Source: Sepiola atlantica
Taxonomy: Eukaryota; Mollusca; Cephalopoda; Sepiida; Sepiolidae
DNA: 64,000 nucleotides
NCBI GenBank assembly: GCA_963556195.1
Contig: OY744531.1
Coordinates: forward strand, 108,603,620 to 108,667,619
Direction of reading: 5' to 3'
In this document: positions 10,964-26,100 of the stretch, piece after piece
How positions within the stretch are numbered: the first letter of the stretch is position 1
Layout: each line of letters opens with the position of its first letter
Translations under genes and position numbers: made by a program
The notes under the pieces: generated by a model
Told to the model about the DNA's origin: nothing
The model's input: the letters and a program-made list of their open reading frames with translations, nothing else
Databases searched by the model: none

Positions 10964-13900
10964 CTGAGAAAAAAGAAGAAAAAAAGGTTTGAACAGAAAC
11001 TGATTTTTTTTTTTTTTTTTTTTTAACATTAAAGTCTAGTTGTAATAATTCTGTATGAAATGTCATCAGCAAACAAAGCGTCTCTGGCTACTAAATTTAA
11101 TTTAGAACGCAAATATTTAGGATTGTTAAAAAAAAAAAAAAAAAAAAAAATCCTATCCCATGAATACTTTGGAAGAGGGTTAGGTGAAAACTTTAATAAT
11201 TTAGAAGTTGATCTGGGGTTAGTTGTTGATTGGGGTACAAAATGGCTTGGTTCATTTAATCCAGTTAAGACTCAGTTTGTGTCTTTCAATCGTAGGCGTG
11301 CCTCTTTTCTTCCTGAGATTCTCATGGATGACTCTGCTCTTGAGGAGAAATTCACTCTGAAACTTCTTGGTCTTTCTCTCTCATCAAATCTTTCTTGGAG
11401 TTCATACCTTAGATCCATTGCTCTTTCTGCTTCACATAAACACTTTCTCACACCTGAGGCTATTCTCTATCTCTACTAATCAACCATCAGACCATGTATG
11501 GAGTACTATTGTCATTTGGGCTGGTGAATCTCTGTCCCATTTGAGGGTTCTTGATAAGATGCAGAAACTTCTCCGCACCCTCTCTCCCACATATTAGTAT
11601 TTATAGAAAAGACTGAGACTATTATGGCATGTGTTCTTCAGAATTATGTGATCTATTCTCCGCTTCTTTTGTTCCAGCTCGTTTGACACGTTGGTCTAGT
11701 GGTCTCCATCAATTGGCTGTTTTGATACCTCATTGTAATACAGCTTCCTATTCCAGTAGCTTATTTCCAAGGCTTGTGGAACTCTTTTCCTGCTGACTGT
11801 TTTCCTCCTACCTATAATCTTGGTCTTTTAAAGACTAAGGCCAATAGGCATCTCCTGTCTTTGCGATAATCATATTTGTTCGTGTTAGCTCCTTACATCA
11901 AGTGGCTTCATGCCTTGTCTGGAGCGATTTCCAATTAAAAACTTTAATTTTTTTTTTATCAGTTGCTTTCAATATTTTATTTGCACCACTTTTATGTCCC
12001 TTCATTAAGATATATTCTATGAAATCTAAAATTTTTGTTCCAATTTTGATTCTAGAAAAATGTCTAAAATTCAGTGTTTAAGCTGAAGAGGTTTTAAGAA
12101 GAAATCTAAATTCAAAGAATCTTGCTTAATTGGTGTCTAATAATGACGACGGGTGTCTAATATGGAAAAATTAAAATATTTTAGGTTTGCATTCAACAAC
12201 CCTTTTTCCATATTATACACCCAACAACCCATTAAAATATTCCAGCTAAACTGATATCTAATACCTATGGTTAAAAAATGCCTTCCAACATAAAACTACA
12301 TTAAACTAAATATAGCCCACATTATATACTCTTACACCTAGCAGGCCGTGTTCCAAAATTCATAATGATCAGTTAATTAGTTCTGGGTTTACTTCACACA
12401 AACAAATTGATGACAGACAGATTAATATATGATTGAAAATTCTATCAATATAAATGTAAATCTTGTTTTTGCTTCATCGCTATTTACTTACCTCCCCACG
12501 AGGGCAGAGTTAGACACACGGTCGGGTTTTAATGTAAGCAAAATCCAGCTCCCCAAAATGGGCACTCTGGATTGGGATAAAAATTAAAATTGACTCCATG
12601 AAGGAGAAGTCCTTCTAGACTGAGGACAGAAATGATGAAGTGTAATAGTATAAGAACAGATACTACACTTTTCTCCTAGTCTAAGGCATAGTTTTGATCA
12701 AAGTTCTTGAACTGCCTTAAAACAAATTGTTGCAAGTTGATTTCACCACCAGTTTTTTTTGTTTGTTCCCCATAACCCCCTCCCCCACCCCCCTGACTCA
12801 AGCTTATTTTGATCTGGTTTGTCAAAATATATTTTTCCAAAAGTATGAAAAAGATTCAGTCAAAAATTCAATATTTAAAAAAAGAAAAAAGTCGTTAATG
12901 GTACAAAACGTGTTGACAAATGAACTTTTCTAAACATTCTGTGTATTTTTCCCCCCAATTGAACAGAGTTTATAATTTCTACATTCAAAAAGTAAAATCT
13001 CTTTGGAAACGGATAATAAAAAAAAAAAATAAAAAAAAAAAAATTTTTTTTTAAATTCTAACAATAATACTCACTTTACAAGCAAGAAGATTATGAAACC
13101 TTGGAGCTACGAAACTCCAAGCACCCATATTTCGATGTTCTTCTTGGCTCCAAATAAATTCTGCAAAAGAAAAGAAAAACAAACAAATGACATAATTTCT
13201 ATGACATTGTTTCAATGTGTGTGTTTAGGGTTAGGGTTTTACTATTTGTGTAGGACTAAATCAGACACGACCAAGGGCGGCTGCTGCTGCTTTTCTAATA
13301 GTATGTTTGAAGAAAAGAGGTTGTTTACTTTTTTGATACGCCAGTTTCATTTTTTAAATAGTAAAGAAAGTATTAAATTGGCAAAATACAAAACAAACAG
13401 TAATCGATAATGAATTGTGTGGGTTCCTATTTACTTACCTCCCCACGATCGGTTTCTACTGTGGGGAAAATCCAGCTCCCCAAAAAGGACATTCTGGATT
13501 TGGACAAGAATAAAAATTGACTCAGATTTTCTCCTCTACTGATCAAGAACAGAAAAGATGAACTGTAGTATCAGAACCCATACTACACTTTTCTTACTTT
13601 TTTAAAAATAAAGTTCAGTCTTGATTTGAATCAGATCATGTTCATTTCTTTAAAAACAAAAATGCAATTTTTAAAGTTTCTAAAACTTATTTTTAAGCTA
13701 GCATTCATTTTCGACTGCTGCATCTGTTTTTGTTTCGTTTGGTTTTTTTTTTTCGAATTTAATACTTCGATGACATTGTCATTTACTATTTAATAGTAAA
13801 TGACAATATCATCGAAGTATTTAAAAAATTAAACTGCCGTACCAAAAAGTAAAACTCTTTTTCAAAGAAGAGAAATAAAATCCAGCCAAATAGCAACCAC

Positions 13901-16283
13901 AAAAATGAGGTAATTTCCAGCAATTTGATAGAAATCAGACTTGAAAAAAAAAATAAGAAAAGATTCTGACTAAAAAGCAATTTTTATTTTATTAAAAAAA
14001 AAAAAAAAAAAAAAAGAAAAAAACAGACAACTCACATCCCTGCTGGAATTATAGTGCAGCCATATATAATAGATCTGCCCCGAATCATGAATATTATGTA
14101 TGAAGATTAAAAAAAATTTTTTTATTTGCTTTTCAAAATTTATAATTATTTTATTCATAAAAATGCAAGTTCTTAAAAAAAAAAAAATAAATAAATTTTT
14201 ATTTGCTTTCCAAAATTTATAATTATTTTATTCATAAAAATGCAAGAAAGTTCTTTAAAAAAAAAAAAAAAAAATATATCTTTTAAAAATGAATTCTCTT
14301 CCAAGTGGAATTGGTTCTTACCTGTTGCATGTCTGTATTTGTCCATTTCTTTCTTCAAAGATTCCACCGGGAAAGGACAAAGACTCTGGAAGTAAAGAAA
14401 AAACAATTCTTGCTATTCATCACCATCAGGGTTTGATCCCTAAACCTAACCTCCCTGACTTCCATCCACCTTATTGCCGACTGTCATTCAGGCGTTTTTG
14501 CCATCATCACCACGCGAGACACTGCGGGTTGGTGATGCTATTTGCCCAAAGGTGTCCACATACAGCGCCTGGTATTCTCAAATGGTCACCCATCTGGTAC
14601 TGACCAGGTTCAACATTTTAAATAAATGAATTATTTCATTTCTTTTTTTTTTAAATCCAAATTTTCGGTTTTATAAACCCTAATCATGAATGTTTTTGTT
14701 TTTTTGTCAAGATCTTGGTATTATCAGCAAAAGTTCATCATAAAAGTTAATATAATACAAGTACGTCCATTTTTGAGTAAAAAAAATTAAAAATCTCAGA
14801 TCTTTCAAGTTAATGTTACTTGAAAGATCTGAGATGAAGAACACGTTAGAATTTAAGTTCCACTTAACATGACAATACAATAATCTATTACTAATGAAGA
14901 TTTGGTATCTGTCTGTCTTTATTGGCATCCGTCATTAAATTGCAACAATTTTTAAAATAAATTGGAGAGAATTTGTTCCGGTCTTCAGGATGTATAAAGG
15001 TTTGTGAATTTTGCATCAATTTTAAAACACCTATAAAAATTGAAAAAAAATTACCAAAATGTTGGTTTCATATTTTCATCCATGTTTATTGTTGTCTTGC
15101 GTTAATTAGTTACATTTATTTATTTTTTTTATTTCAGATAGTGCATATGAGTAAGCAAAGTTTAAATGATAGATTTATCAGATTTCCAAAGATGGCAGAT
15201 TGTTTGCAGGTGAAGATAGCAGGTGCTACTGTAATGGTCAACCATCTTAAGCATTCAAGCCCCACCCTCTCTCCCTTGAATATAACAACTTACTTACAAC
15301 TTAATGTCCTTGAAAGAGATAGAATGTGTACTCTCAGTCATTGGTTAAATAACAGCTCAACATCTAGTAATTTTTACAATAGGTACAATTGCGTTTTGAA
15401 ATTTTTTAGATGAGGATTGCTATTTTGGATTATTTTTGGATATATTGGATTATTTTTTGATATTTTGGATTATTTTTTGGATATTTTGGATTATTTTTTG
15501 GATATATTGGATTATTTTTGGATATTTTGGATTATTTTTGGATATTTTGGATTATTCTCATCTTGAATATCAGTCGATATAACATTTGGTCTTGTTCGGG
15601 TACATTTTGTTGAACTCAGAAATCTATACGCAATTTCAAACAACCATTCATTTAACCCACGGGGGTAGAGTGTTCTTGTTTTGTCATGACCGGGTAGAAT
15701 TAAGCAATTCTTTTTTGTTCAATTCTTAGTCTTCTAGACGTTGAAGGGCGATACTAACTGTCGCTTAGAACTGGTTATTACTTTACTTTAGCCATTGTAT
15801 CACGTGTCAATAGAGTTACTTTGTTTGGAATGAAAAAAATATTTAAAAGAAACAAACTACCAAGCAAATTCAGGTAAGTGCGGCTTTGTTTAGGAATGGA
15901 AAAAAGGGAATGGAAAAAAGTCAAAAAATGAAATCAAAATAAAAAATTTTTTTTTTACCTCCACTCGGACGATGGCCGTGTTTAGACTGTTAGTGGCTTC
16001 CCTTTGTTTCATAAGGGCATAATAATGTTTACCCGAACAGAAAACAATACGCGTCACACTATCGGGTTTCATTGTTCCATCTCCTAACACAGGCTTAAAA
16101 GAAGTACCGGGCGCCATATCTGATAATTTGGCAGCAGCGGCCGGTAAACGCAGCAGGACCTTTGGTGCCACCACGATCAACGGTTTGCGATAATTGCGCA
16201 CCATCTAAAAAGTAAAAGAAAATCATGTCAACATGAAAATATAAATTGTAGATTTAAAAAAACATTTTTTTTTTAATTTACTT

Positions 16284-16319
<36 letters not shown>

Positions 16320-16960
16320 AAAATTTTTTTTACTTACTTCCATATATATATATATATATAAAAAAATTTTTTATTTACTTCATATATATATATATAAAAA
16401 AAATTTTTTAAATTTACTTCCATATATATAAAAAACATTTTTTTTAAAATTTACTTCCATATATATATAAAAATATTTTTTTTTTAATTTACTTCCATAT
16501 ATATAAAAAACATTTTTTTTTAAATTTACTTCCATATATATATAAAAATATTTTTTTTTTAATTTACTTCCATATATATATAAAAAAGTCTATTCTAGCT
16601 GATATAAACACAGATATTATAAGTATAGAATTACAAATTATATCCTTTCATTTTTTTTACGCATCCATCGGAATCTGAGTAAAATACTACTAGCTGAATT
16701 ACCCGGTGTTTCCCAAGAGTCAATTATGTTGACTATCATAAGTTAAAGGGGGTGTGTGTGTGTATATGTATATATATATATATATATATACACACAGGTA
16801 CACCTCCATACTGGTACAATCCTAATTGGAACAATTTGCAATTGGGACACATTTTTTTTGATACCACATTTCATAATCAGGAAATACATTTTGAATTGGT
16901 AGACCTACGGAAAACACTATTAAACCCTAACCCGAAATGTTGACTATCATAAGTTAAAGG

Positions 16961-17019
<59 letters not shown>

Positions 17020-17096
17020 GCCTGACGATTCCCCCCGGAGATGAAACACGGGAGCCTCTGTGTAGCTTGATTGCCATATATATTTTCATTGCTTAC

Positions 17097-17132
<36 letters not shown>

Positions 17133-20100
17133 ATATTTATTACTCTTTGTGAATTTTTCTGATGATTTTGTAATGTTGCAGAGACGATATTGACATAAAA
17201 ATATTGTTTGGTACAAGACAAATGAAACGGACCGTAAGAAATATATCTCAGAGATGTTATGTTTAAAAATAAAAATAAAATAAAATAAAAACATGGTTAT
17301 TCGAATATAATATGAACCTGACTTATATATATATATATATATATATACATACACACACACACACAGGTAAACCTCCTAATTGGTATAATCCTAATTGGAC
17401 CAATTTGCAATTGGGACACATTTTTTGCTACCACATTTCATAATCGGGACATATATTCTGAATTGGTAAACCTACGGAAAACACTATTAAACTCTTTTTT
17501 ACCCTAACTCTATAAGACCCTTCCCAAATTCATAATAACAAGTAAATCACAATAGTATCTAATAATCGATTTCTTTTTAATATAGAATTGCATGTATGAA
17601 GCGACAAGTAGGATTTTTAAAGTAAATTATATAGAATATATATATGTGTAATGGTTGACGGATTAATAAGTTTTCTTTAAATAGTTTTCATTTTCAAAAT
17701 ATGACAACATCGTTTCATCTTGAGCAGATATAAGAGAAAAAGACGTGATATTTTAGAATCGTTTTGGTTATCCATATTTGCGTTATTTAACAATCTCTTA
17801 TAATCCAAAATGGCGTCAACAGGTAAGAAAATATCGAATCGCAGGAACGCCTACAGCCACATCAATGTGGCAAATAAATAGAGATAGTAAAGAAAACAGA
17901 CGAAGGAATCGGTTTATATAGCAAAGTCACTAAACCTAAGAGTCACCCTAAGAGTCACTAAACCCAAGAGTCACCCTAAGAGTCACCAAACCCAAGAGTC
18001 ACTAAACCCAAGAGTCACCCTAAGAGTCACCAAACCCAAGAGTCACTAAACCCAAGAGTCACCCTAAGAGTCACCAAACCCAAGAGTCACTAAACCCAAG
18101 AGTCACCCTAAGAGTCACCAAACCCAAGAGTCACCCTAAGAGTCACCAAACCCAAGAGTCACTAAACCTAAGAGTCACCAAACCCAAGAGTCACCCTAAG
18201 AGTCACTAAACCCAAGAGTCACTAAACCTAAGAGTCACCAAACCCAAGAGTCACCCTAAGAGTCACCAAACCCAAGAGTCACTAAACCTAAGAGTCACCA
18301 AACCCAAGAGTCACCCTAAGAGTCACTAAACCCAAGAGTCACTAAACCTAAGAGTCACTAACCCTAAGAGTCACTAACTCTAAGAGTCACCCTTAGAGTC
18401 ACTAAACCTAAGAAAAAGAACCAAGAGAAAATAAAATCAACACAGAAACTGTTCGTAATCGAAATCATGCAATTCCCATAACTGAATCCTTACTGAACAA
18501 TTAGATAAGTAATCTCTCCAAGGAGAACGAAACCTAAAAGATTCCTTAGATGCTACTGAAACACTCAAAGATAAAAATGTTAACTGTTGAAAAAGATGAG
18601 GACACCAGACTTAGATTCAAGCTCATTCTTAATGGTTTCATAAACACGAACAAAATGTTGTTCAAAACTAATTAGCTTCAGAGTGACTAATTAGTTTAAA
18701 TTATTACAAATCATTTTTGTAGCAATAACGGTAATATTTTTATACTTTTGTTATATTAAATAATTATTTCAAATATTTCTAACAAAGAAAGTTGGCTCCT
18801 TCTATCGTGCTAGAAAACTTCTCACACCTGACAGTATCCTGTATCTCTACAAAGCCACCATCCGCCCATGCATGGAGTATTGTTGTCACATCTGGGCAGG
18901 TGCATCATCCACTAGTCTCTCTCCTAGACAAGGTCTAAAAAAGAGTCGCCAACTTAATAGGTCCCTCACTATCCATCAAGCTCCAACCCCTGTCCCATCG
19001 CCGCAATGTTGCATCCTTGTGCCTGTTTTACAAATACTTCAATGGAATGTGCTCCGATGAACTTGCTGGTCTGGTGCCCTCTCGACGTAAATACACTCGA
19101 CCAATCTGACAATCAGCTAAATCCTATCCATTCACTGTGGAGGTCCCCAGATATCGGAGAGCTTTCTACCCCAAAAGCTTCTTTTCTCGTGCTGCTGGAC
19201 TCTGGAACTCCCTCCCTGCTCCATGTTTTCCTGCCGGTACTGACATGGAATGTGCTCCGATGAACTTGCTGCTCTGGTGCCTCCTCTTCAACATAAATAC
19301 ACTTGACCAACCTGACAATCAGCTAAATCCTATCCATTCACTGTGGAGGTACCCAGATGCCGGAGAGATGACCCCTGATTGGGCAAGCCGGAAAGGAAGT
19401 TAAATGCGTGTACCAATCAGTGCCGAGCTTATGAATTACACACAGATTTAAAATCGTAATGGCGTCCGTCGCTGTAGTTGTAATGCTGTTACACCTCTAC
19501 ATCTCTCAAGAAACTCGACGGTATCACTTGAGCTACCAACATTCAAACTGCATGACTTAAAGTACGACAAATTTGGAAGATATTTCATTATCAGTTGGAT
19601 CGTCTTCCTGATGCCAACCCAGCGAAACTTAAGACCTTATCGCTTCCGTTGCTCCCAACTCAGAATCCCCGACCCCCAACCAGTCTATTTCTGCACAACA
19701 TCTTCCTGGGTTACACCTGTTAAATAAAATTAGGGATTGCAAGTGTTCAAAGGCTTACCTGTCGTCTCAGCAGGTGAAAATACTGCGCGGCCGTCGTTGG
19801 GTTGACAATTTCCATATTGATGTCGTCACCGTCAACGCCATCTTCTCGGCTGTCACAAAGCTGTGCATCGAAAAAGAACAAACTGTTAGAAACAGGTGAG
19901 ATCCTTTTTTTTGTCTTCTTTATATAATCAAATTTGAATTCTTTAAATATATAATATTTGTTACTCATGCTAGCAAAAATTAGGGTCTGTTTGTTATTTT
20001 CTTAAATCTTGATATTACCGTAAGTAAGGAGGTTAGCAAATTCCTATAATAAGAACTCCTGAAATGATCTTCATGAAATTTTATCTTAGATCTATCTTCT

Positions 20101-23100
20101 AACATGAAAGCAAATTCAACAGAAAACAAATAAATATAATACAATTGATTCAATTAATTTTGCAAAAAATAAAACAAGCTTCAGTAGGGAAAGGGTGATA
20201 GAAATTTACACAGAAGAGGACATGTGATACTATGGAACGATGATAAAGACAAGAAGAAAACCACAGCACACATAACGTTGGAGTCAGTGATTGCTGAGAG
20301 GGGAGCAAGATCTTACAGATACAGTAGCGAAGCATCTGTCCAAATTCACCTTGAATTTCTGCGTTGTTGGCACATTTATTACCTCTCTTGGAAGTCTATT
20401 CCAAAGTCCAGGAATCCTGATTGAGAAAGCAGCCCTTCCTCCGGTTCAATCAAAATCGGTGGCTAAATAGTTTCTTGTGGTGTCTGCGTAGACCTCTTTC
20501 TGGTGCAAGAGTGAATAATAGGTGCTGAGGTATATCGTTATGACCATTGCAGAGATTGTAGGCCAACATTCCCATAAGTATAACAAATTTAATCCAATAT
20601 TTTGATAAAATGAAAAAAAAAAGAAGCAAATGTTAAGCGTTTTCTCCTCTTACTTGTAAGAATCTCTCCATCCGACAAGAAGAATGTTCTGGTCCAGCAC
20701 CATCAAAACCATGAGGTAATAACATCACCATTCCACTTTGAAGTAACCATTTCGCTAAGAAAATAAAAGACTTATATACAAAACTGGAAGAATACCTAAT
20801 TAATTTAAATATGATTCAAGGGAAATTACTCTTGAATATTCGAAGCAAAAACTGAACAGGATTTTACAAAATTAAAAAAAATTTTTTTCAAAATCTCTTG
20901 GTAGTTTGGTAGTTTTGTTTTACGGCATATCAACCCTTTTTGGGTTATTTAATGCCGAATCTGGTCATTATAGTAAAAGTTTTTATGCTTCAAGTTCTTT
21001 ATATCTTCAAATGTTTAATCATCGTTTTTGGTTTGGTAGTTTTGTTTTACGGCATATCAACCCTTTTTGGGTTATTTAATGCCGAATCTGGTCATTATAG
21101 TAAAAGATTTATGCTTCAAGTTCTAAAAATAAAATAAAAAAGGGGAGGGAGAAAGGGAGAGGGGCTGTTGTTTTTATTTTTGGTTTTGTAGAACATAATT
21201 AAGTTTTACAAAAAAAAAAAAAACGTCAATGTAGGTGAATTTCGTCTCAGGGAGCCACAGGGCAGCCTGATCTGGTATCACCAGCAAAATCTCTTGGTGC
21301 CTCTTTGCCAATTAATTTTGCCAATTAACTTTAATCGTGTTTTTATTTCTTTTTTTACTAGCCTACAATACAGTGTTGTGATTTACCTATTAGATATTCT
21401 TTGCTGAAGTGGACGAGCACGCAACTGGAAAGTACGAATCTTATAGAAATGCCATCAGCTTTTATATTGCTCTCATCCCATTCCAATCAACAAGTGAACA
21501 CAGGGAAATCTTAAAGGTTGCAGGTTCAATCTTAGTGGTCGGCAGTAAATATACCTAATTCTTCGTTGATGAGTGTACACCTTCAGTCAAAAATGACAGG
21601 GGGAAAAAATGCTTTGCAAGTGTTCACACTAACATTCATACAAAATAACTTCTCAATCGGTGAAGAAAAGGAAAGAAATAAGAAAACCTCTAAAACTGAA
21701 AAGTTTAAAAAGAAAAAAAGGAAAACAGCACATTTATAACGACAGCTAACAGAACAAAAAAGGGGTAAAAAAAACAAATAGGCAACAAATAAATGTTACC
21801 AAAGGCAAGATAAGTTACTCTTCTACTAACCTGGATAAGTTTATTTGTTTTAACTTATTTTAAAGGGATTTTTTGTTCAAAACAAACCTGGTGTCCACCT
21901 GTTCAGTTAGAACAAAAAAAAAATGGCTGTTCATGAGTTAAGCACGGGGATCCTTGATAATTGGTGAAAAATTAAAAAATAAACAAAATAGTGTTAGAAA
22001 CACATCAAATAAAATAAATGTCACTAATCGTGGGAAAATGTAATGTTCTACCAGTATTTTGTTTAATTTTCGTTTTTTGAGCGATAATCTCAGCCATTTT
22101 GTTTCCGTTCTAACTGAACAGGTGGAGACCAGGTTTGTTTTGAACAAAAAAAAACGTTTTTAAATAAATTAAACACAAATAAACTTATCCAGGTTAGTAG
22201 AAGAGTAACTTATCTTGCCTTTGGTAACATTTATTTGTTGACTATTTATTGTTTTTTTTCACCCCGTTTTAGTTCTGTTAGCTGTTGTAAATGCCCGGAA
22301 AACATATCAATCGGTATAGAAAGAAAAGAAAATGTCTTATTATGGAAATAGAGTAAAGGATCTTTTCCGAATTCATTTCAGATGGTGGGGGTGGTGGGTT
22401 CCTGTTTGTTATTTGCTTTCTCCCTTCCCCTAAACACTTGAAATGGTTTAATCTGGCAGTTTTTTCTTTTACTCGTTAACTTTTCCGTTATAGAATGGAT
22501 ATATATATATATATATATACACATACATATATATATATATACACACACATATATATATATATACACACACATATATATATATATATACACACACACATAC
22601 ATACACACACATTGGTCTTTATTATAGAGTGGTGGACGAAGTTTACTTAAAAAAATTCTTCTGAAGAATTTCTTTAATTAAACTTCGTCAACCACTCTAT
22701 AATAAAGACCAATGTGTATGTGTATATATATCATCTAATAGATATTACAATTATTTAATGTCATCCATTTTAAAAACAATAAATAAAAAATGAACTGATG
22801 ATTTTCAGGGGTGCGAGTGGTCAATGGCAAAAAAATCTCAAATCAAGATGGATTTCCCAACTTGTATGCGCATATGAAATTTAATGTAAAATGATTCCCC
22901 ATTTCAAGGCTATTCTAGCTTTTTCGGGCATTTAAACAAAAATATTTTTTGCTTCGGGAGATACATTCTGTGCACTTTTTTTTTTTAGATCATGCTGAAA
23001 GGTTAGTAAAAAAAAAATATTACTTACTCTATCACTAACCCTAGGTCTGAGTGGCAAGCCCCACCCCCCCTCCAAAAAAAACATAACCCTACCACTAACC

Positions 23101-26100
23101 CTAACTTCGAGTGGCAACCCCATCGACAAAAAAGTCTTAAAACCACATGCCAAAAAAGACCAAAGAAAAATGCACAGAATTTATCTCCCATAGCAAAGAG
23201 AAATTGGTTGATGTCCTAAAACGCTGTAACAGACTGGAAAGGGGGGGGATAATGTTAGATTTATATGAGAAACTGATACTCCACTCTAAAAAAGATTTTT
23301 TCTTCTTCTGTCCGACAAGTTTTTCGATGCGTTCCCACATAATTGCCTAAAAAATGTAGAATCTCATTTTTTTTTAAGGAGGGGTGTTAATTTACAATTC
23401 ATTTTTTTTTTCAAACTGAAAATATCTACTGATATATTTCATTTTTGCTTTTAAATTTGTTAAATTACATTAAAATTAGCTTTTTGCATAAAAAGAATGT
23501 TCAATGTTAATTTTGTGCCTACATTACAAATGTTTGGTCCAAAAAAAAAAAAGAAAGAAAAAAGAAAAAAAAGAAAAAAAAAAGTAGAAAAAAGAAGAAA
23601 AAAAAAGAAACATGGCTGTTAGCAAGAGAAAAAAAACCTAAATGGTATGTGGGGGGAAAGAGAGAGGAAGTCATTCTTTGATGAAACAAAGGTCTTCTAC
23701 CCCCCCCCCCTAGAGAAGACCATTATGCAGTCCAAAGGGCAGCTATAAGCAATCACAGTATTACTACACTTACTTTCTCCACTGCTCACGTATGTATCAA
23801 TGATTGGTTGAGCCCCATTAAAAAAATCTCCAAACTGAGCTTCCCAAATAACCAGGTTATTGGGACTTTCCAAACTCATGCCGTATTCAAAGCCAAGAAC
23901 AGCTTCTTCGGACAACACACTGTTGGACACCTACAAAAGAAAGAACAATTTCATATAGAACAATGCAGTTAACATATTTCCGCACACAAATACAAGTGTT
24001 GACTGGTTCAAAATACCAATGAGATAATATGGAGGCCGCAGAAAAGAACAGGGTTTATTTAAAGTTTATAGCAGGACGGCTACACGACACGTAATGAGAA
24101 TCGATGAATGTTGTTAGGATGCTTTAGTCACAACGCTGAGCCTTCATTCTTTAAGCCATAACATGTGATTAGAAATATTTTGAAAATGACGGGAGCCCCC
24201 GGCCCATGGTTGAATACCAAGTGTGACCGATGCAGATCAATTTCGCAGTTGGGATTTTATCGGAAGAAAACTTTTCAAGATGACCAACATTGGAAAACAG
24301 TTGAATGTTAAGAAACTTACTTTCATAGTTAAATAACCATGAAAAACATCTAAATATCTTTATTGGACACAACACAGAGATGGTTGTAGAATGATTTTTT
24401 GGAGCTTATTTTTATTGACGCTCGAGTGAAATATGGCAGTTAAAAATAAAATAACAGGAAAACTTATGAATATACTTACTTATCAGTGAAAAATATTGGT
24501 GCACACCACAAATTATGGAAAATTATCGAGTAGAATTTTAATAAAAAAATAAAATTAATTTACTATTCTGCCCATGAACTCCGAACGACAAGCCAGCGTG
24601 TTGTCTTCATATTAGAAGAAGGGAGATAATCTTCTACGACAAGCTTGGCGTGACGTGAATGTCAAGTCAAAATTGTGGGTAAAACTGTTTCTGTGTGTGA
24701 CTAGTGCGTTAGTGGAATTGTTGTGTTTGAGCTCCTGTTTGTATTTGTAAATGGTTAGGGCATTATATTCCTGATCGTTTTTTTTTTTAATTAAATTAAA
24801 AAATAAATAAAAAATTAAATTCAAATAAAAAATTAAATAAACAAAGAAATACAATAAAAATACAAAAAAAATTGTCATAGCTTACTTCAAATTTTCCAGT
24901 CTGCGAAGGTATCACATGATTTAAAGGGATTATTATATCATCTGTCATTTGGTCTACAATCATTGCATGCCTATGACTGAACGTGCCACGGCCGACGTCC
25001 TGTCCACTGATACGAACATTGAAACCTGAAAAGAGTTTAAATGAAATAATGGTACTAATGCAGTTTACGGACGGCGTTAAAACAGACGATGCATCGGCAT
25101 ATTCCGGCAGGTTATGTAAACCGCCAGAAGATTCCGAAACGCTTCACCAGTATAATCGCAGCAACAATTAGCCAACACGGTAAAAATATTTTGAAAAAGT
25201 CAGCACGAATCTAATCGAGTTGGGACAGAAATTATTGAGTTTTGTCAAAAAAGGAAACCGATAGGCGAAAAGAAAAAATGTCGAACGAACGTGTGTACAT
25301 GCAAATTAAAAAAAAAAATTATTTGAAAGACAAGTATTATTGGAGGTGCACAGCTTCCTTCCACACCCTCGAGCCCTTCTTTTCTGTCGTCTGCGCTCAA
25401 GTCCACAGAAATCTGCTAACAAAACACCTTAACCCTAACAGAAAAACTATCTAACCTAGTCGGTTGAAAAAGAATTGTCAAGAAGAAAAAAAAATCATTA
25501 AAATAAAAAAATGTTTGCTATCAGTTGTTACATTATATTTTCTTCGCTAAAAATAAATTTTTATTCAGGAAACTTACCATGCGATGAGTGTTTTTTTTTT
25601 TCGTTTATTCAAACATTTTTTCCTTAATTTTTTAAGTTTCTCACAAAATTACATATTTTTCCATTAATTTTTCATTGTATTTTCTTCATAACAAAATTTT
25701 TTATTTTTCACTGAAATTACCTACGATGACTGTTTTCTTCTCTATTTCGATATATTTCCGTTAATTATTACTGATTTCTAGTATTTTAACATTACTCAGT
25801 ATTTTCAATACAAAAACACAAAGTTCAGCACCTTCCGGCGGTTAACGTAACCTGGCGGAATGTGCCGACGATAACGCGGTCCGTAAACTGCACAAGTAGC
25901 AAAATAATTAGAGAAGATGTCCTAGCTAGTACATACAAAATCGTTGAATATGATTTTGTTTTTAACGCACGGAAATAAAAAAATATCATCAGGTTAACCA
26001 GATCTTACTTGATCTCAAAAACAGAAAATCTTAACCACCTCCATATTTTAGTCACTAAGGAGACAATATTTATGAAAAGGTGGTTGTAACTGTGCTAGTG

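Noticed and set aside
15890..16204. ATG of MVRNYRKP as an independent gene start
   Set aside because: It is preceded by a splice acceptor and continues the DHTKD1 frame from the exon at 19759-19860.
17931..18413. Telomeric array
   Set aside because: Units are AAGAGTCAC-based 12/16-mers, not TTAGGG repeats.
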